NCBI RefSeq assembly: GCF_016919245.1
Contig: NZ_JAFEJA010000001.1
Coordinates: 682,001-746,000 of the forward strand
Source of the DNA: Streptomyces zhihengii
GTDB lineage: Bacteria; Actinomycetota; Actinomycetes; Streptomycetales; Streptomycetaceae
Reading direction: 5' to 3'
DNA length: 64,000 nt
Shown here: positions 16,590 through 25,149 of the stretch, one piece after another
Layout of the letters: each line of letters begins with the position of its first letter
How positions within the stretch are numbered: position 1 is the stretch's first letter
Notes under the pieces: model-generated
Told to the model about the DNA's origin: nothing
Seen by the model: the letters and a program-made list of their open reading frames with translations, nothing else
The model's database searches: none
Translations under genes and position numbers: made by a program

Positions 16590-19500
16590 GTGACCCCTCC
16601 CCCCGTACCACCCCCGCCACGCCGCCGCCGGGCGAGGCTCCGCTCGGCGCTGGTGAGCGTGCTCGCGGCGTCCGCCCTGCTGGCCCCGGCGGGCGTCGCG
16701 GCCCCCGCGCACGCCGCCGCGGGCACCGATCCCGTGCCGGCGGCGGGCGACCCCTGCCTCGGCCAGTGCCAGGACATCCTCCCGGCGGGCCAGAACGGCC
16801 ACGCCACGCTCGCCGGCATCCTGCTGCACCAGACGGTCGGCACCCGCCCCAAGCACTCGGCCGACCAGATCGAGCCGTACGACAACCTGCTGCACGACTA
16901 CTCCGGGCTGACGCCCGATCAGCTCGCCGACTACTTCAACGACGCCTCCCTGGGCGTGCCCGCCGGGCAGGCGGAGAGCACCGTGTCCCCGCGCGCGGAC
17001 GTCACCATCACCCGCGACAAGGCCACCGGCACCCCGCACGTCAAGGGCACCACCCGCGCGGGGACCGAGTTCGGCGCCGGATACGCCGCCGGCCAGGACA
17101 AGCTGTGGCTGATGGACGTCCTGCGGCACGTGGGGCGCGGCGAGCTGTCGTCGTTCGCGGGCGGCGCGGCGGGCAACCGGGCGCTGGAGCAGAGTCTGTG
17201 GGCGGTGGCCCCGTACACCGAGGCCGATCTGACCGCCCAGCTCGACCGGGTCCGCGCCTCGGGCCCGAAGGGCGCGCAGGCGTACCGGGACATCGGGGAC
17301 TACGTCGCCGGCATCAACGCGTGGATCGACGACACCCTCGCGGCGGGCTCCTACCCGGGCGAGTACGAACTGACCGGCCACGGACGGGCGATCGAGGACT
17401 TCACCGCGACGGACGTGGTGGCCATCGCCTCGGTCGTCGGCGCCATCTTCGGCGGGGGCGGCGGGGGCGAGGTCGAGAACGCGCTGGTGAAGCTGGAGTT
17501 CCGGCAGCGCTACGGCGCCGCCGCCGGTGACGCCGCGTACACCGCGTGGCGGGCGCAGGACGACACCGAGGCGGTCACGACCCAGCACAGCGGGACGTTC
17601 CCGTACGCCAACACCCCCGCCTCCCCCTCGGGTACCGCGCTTCCGGACCGCGGCTCGGTGCGGGCCTTCGCCCATGCCCGCAACGGGACCGGCACCGGCG
17701 CGACCGGCTCCGCGACCGCCGCCTCGACCGCCGCCGAAAGGGCCGAAAAGGCCGACGGCGTGCTGCCCGGTGACCTGATCACCGCCAGGAAGGGCATGTC
17801 CAACGCCCTGGTGGTGTCGGGCGAGCACACCGCCTCGGGCCACCCCGTCGCCGTCTACGGGCCCCAGACCGGGTACTACGCCCCCCAGCTCCTGATGCTC
17901 CAGGAGCTGGACGGCCCCGGCCTGCGCGCCCGCGGGGCCTCGTTCCCCGGGCTGAGCTTCTACGTGGAGATCGGCCGCGGCCTCGACTACTCCTGGAGCC
18001 CCACCTCGGCCAACCAGGACATCACCGACACCTTCGCGACCGAGCTGTGCGAGCCGTCGGGCGCGACGCCGACCACCGCGTCGGACCACTATCTGCTGCG
18101 CGGGGTGTGCACCCCCTTCGAGACGCTCACCCGGCACAACTCCTGGCAGCCCACCACGGCCGACTCCACGGCGGCCGGATCGTACGACCTCGTCACCCGG
18201 CGCGGCGCGTACGGACTCGTCACCCACACGGGCACGGTGGGCGGCAGGCCGGTCGCGTACAGCGCGCTGCGCTCGACCTACCACCACGAGCTGGACTCGG
18301 TGATCGGCTTCCAGCAGTTCAACGACCCGGCCGAGATCACGTCCGCGCGGTCGTTCCAGGCCGCGGCTCAGAACGTCGGCTACACCTTCAACTGGTTCTA
18401 CGCCGACGCCGACCACACCGCGTACTACAACTCCGGGACCAACCCCGTGCGGGCCGCCGGGACGGATCCGGACCAGCCGGTCTGGGCGCGCCCCGCGCAC
18501 GAGTGGCGGAACTGGGACCCGGCCGCCAACACCTCGGACGTGACCCCGCCCGCCGCGCATCCGCAGTCGGTCGACCAGGACTACTACATCAGCTGGAACA
18601 ACAAGCAGGCGAAGGGGTTCGCCTCGGACTGGGGCAACGGGGCGGTCCACCGGGCGGACATCCTCGACACCCGGGTCGCCGCCCTGGTGGCGGCCGGCGA
18701 CGTCACCCGCACCGGGCTGGTGAAGGTCATGGAGGAGGCCGCGACCGTCGACCTGCGCGCCGACACGGTGCTGCCGGTCCTGCTCGACGTCATCGGCACC
18801 GCCGAGGTGACCGATCCCGCGCAGGCCGCGGCGGTGGCGAAGCTGCGCGCCTGGCTGTCCGACGGGCCCGTCCGCCGGGAGACCGCGAAGGGCTCACGGG
18901 TCTACGCCCACGCGGACGCGATCCGCGTCCTGGACGCCTGGTGGCCGCTGCTGGTCGAGGGCTCGTTCACGCCCGCGCTCGGCGACGACCTCTACCGGGC
19001 CCTGACGGCCGTCGCGCCGATCAACGAGTCCCCCTCGGGCGGCCAGAACGGCAGCGGGGCGGCCGGCTCCGGCATCGCGGCGGGCGAGGCGCACAAGGGG
19101 TCGGCGTTCCAGCACGGCTGGTGGGCCCAGGTCCACAAGGACCTCCGGTCCGTGCTCGGCCGGCCGGTGAGCAGCCCGCTCGACCGGACGTACTGCGGCG
19201 GCGGCTCGCTCGCCGAGTGCCGCCGGATCCTGCTCACCACCCTGGCCGCCGCCGCGGCGACGCCCGCGAGCGCCGTCTACCCGTCCGACAAGCACTGCGG
19301 CGCGGGCGAGCAGGTCTGCGCCGACTCGATCGTGCACCGGGCGATGGGCGGCATCACCGTGCCGCGCATCGCGTGGCAGAACCGCCCCACCTACCAGCAG
19401 GTGGTCGAGTTCCCCGCCCGCCGCACCGACGACCTCACCGACCTCGCCGCCGGCGCGAGGGCCACGGCCTCCGACCACCAGGACGCCGTCGTCGTCTCCT

Positions 19501-19832
19501 ATCCGCCGCGCAACGCGGTGGACGGCGATCCGTCCACGCGCTGGGCGAGCAGGACGGTCGCCACCGCGTGGATCTCCCTCGACCTCGGGGCGGTCCGCCG
19601 GGTGGGCCGGGTGACGCTCCGCTGGTCGGACCAGTACGCGCGGAGGTACCGCGTCGAGGTGTCGTCGGACAACGCGGTCTGGCGGACGGTGCACACGACC
19701 ACGGCGGGCCGGGGAGGTGTGGAGAACCGCGCCTTCGATCCGGTCGACGCCCGCCATGTACGGATCGTCTGCCTCGAACGCGGCACCGAGAACCGGTACT
19801 CGCTGAGCGAGATCGGGGTCTTCGGGCGCTGA
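16590..19832 (+). CDS. Secreted penicillin-acylase-family hydrolase with C-terminal F5/8 type C domain
   Basis: 1080 residues. A basic, proline-rich leader and signal peptide (to about 43, AHAAAG) precede an Ntn-hydrolase of the penicillin acylase family. The alpha-chain part includes VTITRDKATGTPHVKGTT and GAGYAAGQDKLWLMDVLRHV; the propeptide is followed by KGM/SNALVVSGEHTASG, where Ser404 (codon 17799-17801) should become the N-terminal nucleophile of the beta chain after self-cleavage. The last 130 residues (LAAGARATASDHQ ... NAVDGDPSTRWAS ... YSLSEIGVFGR) are a discoidin-type (F5/8C, CBM32-like) domain, probably carbohydrate- or surface-binding. The start is GTG. Substrate could be beta-lactams or acyl-homoserine lactones; not deducible. 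Confidence 0.88.
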   Translation: MTPPPVPPPPRRRRARLRSALVSVLAASALLAPAGVAAPAHAAAGTDPVPAAGDPCLGQCQDILPAGQNGHATLAGILLHQTVGTRPKHSADQIEPYDNLLHDYSGLTPDQLADYFNDASLGVPAGQAESTVSPRADVTITRDKATGTPHVKGTTRAGTEFGAGYAAGQDKLWLMDVLRHVGRGELSSFAGGAAGNRALEQSLWAVAPYTEADLTAQLDRVRASGPKGAQAYRDIGDYVAGINAWIDDTLAAGSYPGEYELTGHGRAIEDFTATDVVAIASVVGAIFGGGGGGEVENALVKLEFRQRYGAAAGDAAYTAWRAQDDTEAVTTQHSGTFPYANTPASPSGTALPDRGSVRAFAHARNGTGTGATGSATAASTAAERAEKADGVLPGDLITARKGMSNALVVSGEHTASGHPVAVYGPQTGYYAPQLLMLQELDGPGLRARGASFPGLSFYVEIGRGLDYSWSPTSANQDITDTFATELCEPSGATPTTASDHYLLRGVCTPFETLTRHNSWQPTTADSTAAGSYDLVTRRGAYGLVTHTGTVGGRPVAYSALRSTYHHELDSVIGFQQFNDPAEITSARSFQAAAQNVGYTFNWFYADADHTAYYNSGTNPVRAAGTDPDQPVWARPAHEWRNWDPAANTSDVTPPAAHPQSVDQDYYISWNNKQAKGFASDWGNGAVHRADILDTRVAALVAAGDVTRTGLVKVMEEAATVDLRADTVLPVLLDVIGTAEVTDPAQAAAVAKLRAWLSDGPVRRETAKGSRVYAHADAIRVLDAWWPLLVEGSFTPALGDDLYRALTAVAPINESPSGGQNGSGAAGSGIAAGEAHKGSAFQHGWWAQVHKDLRSVLGRPVSSPLDRTYCGGGSLAECRRILLTTLAAAAATPASAVYPSDKHCGAGEQVCADSIVHRAMGGITVPRIAWQNRPTYQQVVEFPARRTDDLTDLAAGARATASDHQDAVVVSYPPRNAVDGDPSTRWASRTVATAWISLDLGAVRRVGRVTLRWSDQYARRYRVEVSSDNAVWRTVHTTTAGRGGVENRAFDPVDARHVRIVCLERGTENRYSLSEIGVFGR

Positions 19833-20023
19833 CCGCGCCGCGGGTCGCCGGGGTGGCGCGGGCGTACGGCGTGTCCGGCGCCGCCCGTGCCGCACCCGGA
19901 CGTGCGGGGTGCGCGGCCGCCGGCCGCCGGGCCCCCGTACGCTCGGTGCGGCGACATGGAGTGCCGGTGGGTGTGCGCCGCGGGGCGCGCTCCGCCGGCC
20001 GCGGTGCGAGCGGGAGAACGACG

Positions 20024-20653
20024 ATGACCGAGCCGTCCGGGCACGGGGCGGGTCCGTACGCGGGCCCCGGTGCGGACACCGAGCGGCGCGCCGCGACGAC
20101 CCGGGTCTTCATCGCCCTCGCCCCGCCCGACGAGGCCAAGGACGAACTGGCGCGGGCGCTGGCCCCCGCCTGTGCGGCGTACCCGAACATGCGCTGGAAC
20201 CGCATCGAGGACTGGCACATCACCCTGGCGTTCCTCGGGGAGCTCCCGACGGCCGCCGTGCCGTCGCTGCGCCCGCCGCTCGCGGAGCTGGCGGCGGCGC
20301 GCCCGCCGCTGGAGCTGTCCCTGCGCGGCAGCGGCCACTTCGACGACCGGGTGCTGTGGAGCGGCGTCGACGGGGACCTCGACGGGCTGCGGCTGCTCGC
20401 CGCCGAGGTCCGCGCCGCGGTGGAGGACGGCGGCGTCCCCTACGCCGGCCGGCCGATGCGCCCCCATCTCACGCTCGCCCGCGCGCGCCGCGCCGACACG
20501 GCCGCCGTGCCGGACGCGGCGGCCGGCCTCGCCGCCTTCACCGGCGGCACCTGGCGGGCCGCCCGCCTTCACCTGGTCGGCAGCGACTTCGGCCGCGGCC
20601 CGGGGCCGATACGGTACGGCGACATCGCGTCGTGGCCGTTCGAGGGCGCCTGA
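20024..20653 (+). CDS. thpR: RNA 2',3'-cyclic phosphodiesterase ThpR (2H family)
   Basis: 209 residues. Two HxT motifs of the 2H phosphoesterase superfamily are visible: WHITLAFLG (about residue 65) and PHLTLARAR (about 147), spaced as in LigT/ThpR. The enzyme opens 2',3'-cyclic phosphates at RNA ends, with reversible 2'-5' ligase activity in vitro. An N-terminal tail of about 25 residues precedes RVFIALAPPDEAK, the usual start of the domain. The start at 20024 is supported by GGGAGA upstream. Single gene. Confidence 0.88.
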   Translation: MTEPSGHGAGPYAGPGADTERRAATTRVFIALAPPDEAKDELARALAPACAAYPNMRWNRIEDWHITLAFLGELPTAAVPSLRPPLAELAAARPPLELSLRGSGHFDDRVLWSGVDGDLDGLRLLAAEVRAAVEDGGVPYAGRPMRPHLTLARARRADTAAVPDAAAGLAAFTGGTWRAARLHLVGSDFGRGPGPIRYGDIASWPFEGA

Positions 20654-20761
20654 CGCCGGCGCCCTCGGCGCCCCTCCGCCGCCTTCCACGGCACGGAACG
20701 CGGATGTCCGCATGATGGACCGCTGTTGTCGGTGCGGTGGCACCGCCGTCAGGATGCGGGC

Positions 20762-20857
20762 ATGCGCCCCGAGCTCGTCCGCCGCCGCCCTGTGGACCTC
20801 ATGCGTGTCGCGGGGATGCTCTGTCGGTCCGGCCGCCCGCACGCCGTCTGCCGCTGA
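20762..20857 (+). CDS. Cysteine-containing leader peptide upstream of the SsuD-like gene
   Basis: A 31-codon ORF begins MRPELVRRRPVDLMRVAGML and continues CRSG...VCR, then stops; it was not long enough for standard gene calling. It has the RR-x-VDL-x-RV-x-x-x-LCR pattern of the small leader peptides that precede sulfur-assimilation and monooxygenase genes in many streptomycetes. It sits 114 bp upstream of the monooxygenase start. By analogy the Cys codons near the end may allow attenuation by cysteinyl-tRNA supply (inference). No further gene is visible in the 20654-20971 gap. Confidence 0.7.
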   Translation: MRPELVRRRPVDLMRVAGMLCRSGRPHAVCR

Positions 20858-20971
20858 CCTTCCGCGCCCCGCCGGGCCGGCCCCCGGACACCGGTTCCGC
20901 CGTCCGGGACGGCCGCCCGCGCCGCGGTGGTCACCCCGCCGTGTCCCGACTCCCGTGAGGTGGCTCCCCGC

Positions 20972-22150
20972 ATGCCCTCGTCCGCCGCGCCCGTACTGCA
21001 CTGGTTCCTGCCGACCGGCGGGGACGGCCGCGACCCCGGCGGTGTCACCGCCGTGCAGGGACGCACCGCCGCCGCCACCCGGCGCCGGGCCGATGTCGGC
21101 TATCTCGCCCAGGTCGCGCGGGCGGCCGAACGGGCCGGGTTCGACAAGCTGCTGACGCCGGTCGGGCTGGGCTGCGTCGACCCCTGGGTGCTGACCCCGG
21201 CGCTGGCCGCGCAGACCGAGCGGATCGGTTTCCTCGTGGCCTTCCGCGCCGGGCTGTCCCAGCCCACCCTGATCGCCCAGCAGGCCGACACGTTCCGGCG
21301 TCTGTTCGGCGACCGGATCGCCCTCAACATCGTCACCGGCGGCGACCCGGCCGAGCAGCGCGCCTACGGCGACCTGCTGCCGAAGGACGAGCGGTACACG
21401 CGCAGCGGTGAACTGATGCACGTGGTCAGGGAGTTGCTGGCGGGCCGGCAGGTGGACCTGGCGGGCCGTCATGTGCGGGTGGAGAACGCCCGGCTGCACG
21501 AACCTGCCCTCGACGCGCCCGTCCCGCTGTACTTCGGCGGCGCGTCACCCGCCGCCGAGGAGGTCGCGTCCCGGCACGCGGACGTGCAGCTCCTGTGGGG
21601 CGAGCCGCCGGCCGCCGTGGCCGAGCGGATCGGCAGACTGCGCGAGAAGGCGGCCCGCCACGGCCGTGCGCCGCGCTTCGGGCTGCGCCTGCACGTCATC
21701 AGCCGTGACACGGCCGAGGACGCCTGGCGGGAGACCGAGCGCATCCTCGCCGGACTGGACCCCGAGGCGGTGCGCGCCTCCCAGGAGCGCTTCGCCCGGA
21801 TGGAGTCCACCGGACAGGCCAGGATGACGGCGCTGCACGGCGGCTCGGCCGGCCGGCTGACCGTCGCGCCGAACCTGTGGGCGGGGATCGGCCTGGTCCG
21901 CGAGGGGGCCGGCACCGCGCTGGTCGGCTCGCACGACGAGGTCGCCGCACGGCTGTGGGAGTACCGCAATCTGGGCGTCGAGGAGTTCGTGCTGTCCGGC
22001 TATCCGCATCTGGAGGAGGCCTACCGGGTCGGCGAGGAGGTCGCGCCCCGGCTGCGCGCCCTGGCCGCGGCCGCCGCGTCCGTCCCCGCGTCCGCATCCG
22101 CTTCCGGTCCCGTCCCCGGACCCGCATCCCCCGCGGCATCCGCCCTCTGA
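20972..22150 (+). CDS. SsuD-like LLM-class flavin-dependent monooxygenase
   Basis: 392 residues with the bacterial-luciferase-like TIM barrel of FMNH2-dependent alkanesulfonate monooxygenases: LHWFLPTGGDGRD at the start, AERAGFDKLLTPVG, ERIGFLVAFRAGLSQPTLIA, ALNIVTGGDPAEQRAYGD and VPLYFGGASPAAEEVA are all SsuD-type segments. Such enzymes release sulfite from organosulfonates. The C-terminus has a low-complexity Ala/Ser/Pro/Val tail (about 370-392). The ATG at 20972 has GAGGTG upstream; an earlier in-frame GTG at 20927 is less likely. The upstream leader peptide and following AraC regulator fit a regulated sulfur-scavenging gene. No ssuABC transporter is in the window. Confidence 0.87.
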   Translation: MPSSAAPVLHWFLPTGGDGRDPGGVTAVQGRTAAATRRRADVGYLAQVARAAERAGFDKLLTPVGLGCVDPWVLTPALAAQTERIGFLVAFRAGLSQPTLIAQQADTFRRLFGDRIALNIVTGGDPAEQRAYGDLLPKDERYTRSGELMHVVRELLAGRQVDLAGRHVRVENARLHEPALDAPVPLYFGGASPAAEEVASRHADVQLLWGEPPAAVAERIGRLREKAARHGRAPRFGLRLHVISRDTAEDAWRETERILAGLDPEAVRASQERFARMESTGQARMTALHGGSAGRLTVAPNLWAGIGLVREGAGTALVGSHDEVAARLWEYRNLGVEEFVLSGYPHLEEAYRVGEEVAPRLRALAAAAASVPASASASGPVPGPASPAASAL

Positions 22151-22265
22151 ACTGCCCGTTCGTCCCTTCCGTTCCCTTGACGGAGATTTCCCGTCCGGGC
22201 CCGGGAGGCGTACCGTCTGGTCGGACGGGGGTGTCCGAGTGCACTGGGCGAACAGGGGGAGCACC

Positions 22266-23222
22266 GTGATCGAGACACTCGCCTTCCACAGCAATCGGCT
22301 GGACGTGACGGAGGACTTCCTCTGCCGCGCGTACACGCCCATGCGGATCGGCGGCCGGCCGCGGAAGACCGGGGCGCGGATCGAGCGGAGCGCGGCCGAC
22401 GGGCTGCTGGTCGACAAGCTGGACTTCGACTACACCCTGTCGTACGACGCGGGGCCGCTGGACAAGATCTGTCTGATCACCATGCACCGCGGCGTCGTCC
22501 GGGACACCACCGGCGGCCGCGACGAGCTGCACGGCCCCGGTGACACCTTCATGGTCGCGCTGCCGGACCGGGCGTACGCGGGCGAGGTGCGCGCCGCCCG
22601 GTACACGATCACGATGTTCGACACCGCGCTGCTGGACGAGGTCGCGGGCACCGCCGGCGGGCACGACGTCCCCGTCCGGTTCACCGGGCAGAGACCCGTG
22701 GACGCCGAGGCGGGCCGGCGCCTGGGCAGAACGGTGGCCTTCCTGCGCGACACCGTGCTCGGCGGTCCCGCGCCGGCGGTCGACGGCCTGGTGGTGTCCA
22801 CCGCCGCGCGGCACCTGGCGGCGGTCGCCCTCGCCGCCCTGCCCAGCACGCTGCGGGACGACGGGCCGCGGCCTGCGGACAGCCGGGACGCGGGGACGGC
22901 GACGCTGCGCCGGGCGATGGCCTTCATCGAGGAGAACGCGCACCGGGACATCGGCCTCGCCGACATCGCCACGGCCGTGTGCGTGACCCCCCGCGCGGTC
23001 CAGTACGCGTTCCGGCGGCACGCGTCCACCACTCCGCTCGGCCATCTGCGCCGGGTGCGCATGGCCCTCGCCCACGGCGACCTCAGGGCGTCCGCGGCGG
23101 ACGCGTCGAGCGTCCAGGGCATCGCCACCCGGTGGGGCTTCGCCCACCGGGGGCGTTTCGCGGCCGCCTACCGGGACGTCTACGGGGTGTCGCCGTCCGA
23201 CACCCTCCGCACGTACCCCTGA
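22266..23222 (+). CDS. AraC-family transcriptional regulator
   Basis: 318 residues. The C-terminal 100 residues carry the two helix-turn-helix motifs of the AraC family (DIGLADIATAVCVTPRAVQY and SSVQGIATRWGFAHRGRFAA, ending YRDVYGVSPSDTLR). The N-terminal part resembles the AraC-binding-like domain found in regulators such as FeaR/OruR types. The GTG at 22266 is preferred because GGGGGA lies just upstream; another GTG at 22239 would add nine residues. It follows the SsuD-like gene by 115 bp in the same direction and may regulate it. Confidence 0.85.
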   Translation: MIETLAFHSNRLDVTEDFLCRAYTPMRIGGRPRKTGARIERSAADGLLVDKLDFDYTLSYDAGPLDKICLITMHRGVVRDTTGGRDELHGPGDTFMVALPDRAYAGEVRAARYTITMFDTALLDEVAGTAGGHDVPVRFTGQRPVDAEAGRRLGRTVAFLRDTVLGGPAPAVDGLVVSTAARHLAAVALAALPSTLRDDGPRPADSRDAGTATLRRAMAFIEENAHRDIGLADIATAVCVTPRAVQYAFRRHASTTPLGHLRRVRMALAHGDLRASAADASSVQGIATRWGFAHRGRFAAAYRDVYGVSPSDTLRTYP

Positions 23223-23356
23223 CCTGCCGGGTCGCGGGGCGGCGGCATGCGTGGCGCCGGGCCCCGGGGGTACCCGCTGTCATCGGACGGGGCCGTGGCA
23301 CCGCGGGGTCCGCGGGTGTGCGGCCGGCACGCGACGGCACAGACGGCGGTACGGGC

Positions 23357-24289
23357 ATGAGCACCGAGAAGCGCATCCGCGCGGGGCGGCGCACGGTGGC
23401 CGTCAGCCGTCCGGACAAGATCCTCTTCCCCGACGACGGGATCACCAAGGCCGGGCTGGCGGAGTACTACCGGCGGGTGGCCGGTGCGATGGTCCCCCAC
23501 CTCGCCGGGCGCCCGCTGATGCTGGAGCGCCGCCCCGACGGTGTCACGGGGCAGGTGTTCATGCAGAAGGAGGTGCCGGCGTACTTCCCCGAGTGGTTCC
23601 ACCGCGTCGAGCTGCCGAAGGAGGGCGGCACGGTGGTGTACCCGGTGTGCGACGACGCGCCCTCGCTGGTCTACCTCGCCGGGCAGGCCTGCATCACCCC
23701 GCACCGCTTCCTCTCCCGGGCGGACCGCCCCGACCACCCCGACCGCATGGTCTTCGACCTCGATCCGGCGGACGAGGGGTTCGGCCCCGTCCGCGTCACC
23801 GCGCTCCGGCTGCGGGAACTCCTGGACGGCATCGGCCTGCCCTCGGCCGTGATGACCACCGGGTCGCGGGGCCTGCACGTCGTCGTCCCGCTGGACCGGC
23901 GCGCCCCGTTCGACGAGGTGCGGCGGCTGGCACGGGCGGCGTCCGAGGTGCTCGTCGCGCGCCATCCGGACGAGCTGACCACCGCCGCCCGCAAGGAGGC
24001 CCGCGGAGACCGGCTCTATCTCGACGTCCAGCGCAACGCCTACGCCCAGACGGCGGTGGCCCCGTACGCCGTGCGCGCCCTCGACGGCGCGCCGGTGGCG
24101 GCGCCGCTGCGGTGGGCGGAGGTGGCGGACGGCGGGATCGACGCCCGCAGCTTCACGATGTCGGGCGTCCTCGACCGGCTGGACGACGGCCCCTGGCGGG
24201 GCGCCTTCCGGCGTCCCCGTTCCGCGCGCGCCGCGCTGGGGCGGCTGGAGCGTCGTGAGCCGTCCGCGCGGGACGACGGCGGCCGGTGA
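23357..24289 (+). CDS. LigD-type polymerase domain protein (archaeo-eukaryotic primase family)
   Basis: 310 residues, corresponding to the stand-alone LigD polymerase (PolDom) module of bacterial non-homologous end joining. It starts TVAVSRPDKILFPDDGITKA, then FMQKEVPAYFPEW, the metal-binding MVFDLDPADEGFGPVR (two Asp residues), and GSRGLHVVVPLDRR. The ligase and nuclease modules of full LigD are absent, and no Ku or ligase gene is in the window, so partners must be encoded elsewhere. Streptomycetes typically have several such modules. The ATG at 23357 is preceded by a weak GGCGGTACGGGC ribosome site. Confidence 0.88.
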   Translation: MSTEKRIRAGRRTVAVSRPDKILFPDDGITKAGLAEYYRRVAGAMVPHLAGRPLMLERRPDGVTGQVFMQKEVPAYFPEWFHRVELPKEGGTVVYPVCDDAPSLVYLAGQACITPHRFLSRADRPDHPDRMVFDLDPADEGFGPVRVTALRLRELLDGIGLPSAVMTTGSRGLHVVVPLDRRAPFDEVRRLARAASEVLVARHPDELTTAARKEARGDRLYLDVQRNAYAQTAVAPYAVRALDGAPVAAPLRWAEVADGGIDARSFTMSGVLDRLDDGPWRGAFRRPRSARAALGRLERREPSARDDGGR

Positions 24290-24298
24290 CCGGGCGCG

Positions 24299-24338
24299 CC
24301 GCCCCCGGACCGCCCGCCCGCCGGCCGGGCCGGGGGCG
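24299..24338. terminator. Possible hairpin between convergent genes
   Basis: About 9-10 bp of complementary GC-rich arms (CGCCCCCGG at about 24300-24308, CCGGGGGCG at 24330-24338) lie between the convergent LigD-like and SsgA-like genes. The loop is itself GC-rich and can fold, so this is tentative. Confidence 0.4.
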
Positions 24339-24352
24339 GACCGGGCGGGCCG

Positions 24353-24778
24353 TCACGAGGCCAGGGCGTCCGTCACCGGGGACCAGTCGAGGTGGGCGCT
24401 CTCGCCGCCGAGGTCGACCAGGGCGTACGTCTCCCTGAGCAGTCGCACCAGCGGGCCGCGTTCCATCATGATCAGCGCCAGGTGCCCGTCCCGTTCGAGG
24501 CTCAGCAGGACGTGGTCGGCGTGCGCCGGGGAGACCCGGACGTCCCCCGTTCCGGCGGGCGCGTCGACGCCCGCGTGCAGCATGCCCCGGTCGACGTACC
24601 AGACGACGTCCATGCCCCGTGCGACGTGGAAGGTGAACTCGATCGCGTACGGGTCGCGGGTGTCGTAGCGGAGCGTGGTGGACACCGGGATCCGGCGGCC
24701 CTCCCGGACCTGATGGGCCATCACCCGCCGGGCGACCCACCGGCGGTCCGGCAGCACGCCGTCGCTGAACGTTGTCAT
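24353..24778 (-). CDS. SsgA-like sporulation/cell division regulator (SALP)
   Basis: 141 residues of the SsgA family, which is confined to sporulating actinobacteria and recruits or positions division and cell-wall proteins during sporulation. Diagnostic stretches are IPVSTTLRYDTRDPYAIEFT, FHVARGMDVVWYVDRGML and a central DHVLLSLERDGHLALIMME. Which SsgA-G subtype it represents cannot be told. The start at 24778 has GGGAGAG upstream; an in-frame extension to 25093 runs through repetitive DNA and is not credible. It supports a Streptomyces-like host. Confidence 0.9.
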   Translation of the reverse strand: MTTFSDGVLPDRRWVARRVMAHQVREGRRIPVSTTLRYDTRDPYAIEFTFHVARGMDVVWYVDRGMLHAGVDAPAGTGDVRVSPAHADHVLLSLERDGHLALIMMERGPLVRLLRETYALVDLGGESAHLDWSPVTDALAS

Positions 24779-24909
24779 ATGGCTCTCCCTCGACGGTGGA
24801 TCACAACGGCTGTCGGCCCGTCCCCCGGTCTCCTCACCCTGAATCCCCGCGGCACACCTGCTGTTCGTCCAGCGGCCTGCCGGGGCCCGCGGTGCGGTCC
24901 GGGCGGCCG

Positions 24910-25105
24910 CGGAACGAAACACGGAACGAAACACGGGACGGAGCACGGAACGAACGCCGCGGCGTCGACGGCGCGGTGGCACGTTCGGCGGGGACGGTGC
25001 GGCGGGAGGGCACGGCGGCACCCGGCGGGGCAGGGGACGCACGTCGCGACCGGGCACCCGGCGGGGCGGGGGAAGCGCGGCGCGACCGGGCACCGCAGGG
25101 GCCCG
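24910..25105. repeat. Two short tandem repeat arrays between the SsgA-like and TOPRIM genes
   Basis: In the 371-bp divergent gap are four 12-bp units of CGGAACGAAACA (24910-24957; copies 1 and 2 identical, 3 and 4 variant), then after 60 bp a 36-bp unit beginning GCACCCGGCGGGGC repeated 2.4 times (25018, 25054, 25090). The first array is unusually A-rich for this DNA. Nothing coding is supported in the gap; it must hold the promoters of both flanking genes. Confidence 0.85.
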
Positions 25106-25149
25106 GAAATCCCGGTGACGTGCCGCGGGCGAGGGTGCAGACTCGCCCC

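Noticed and set aside
22177..22216. Promoter with TTGACG and TACCGT before the AraC gene
   Set aside because: The spacing between the two hexamers is 28 bp, too long for a sigma-70-type promoter.
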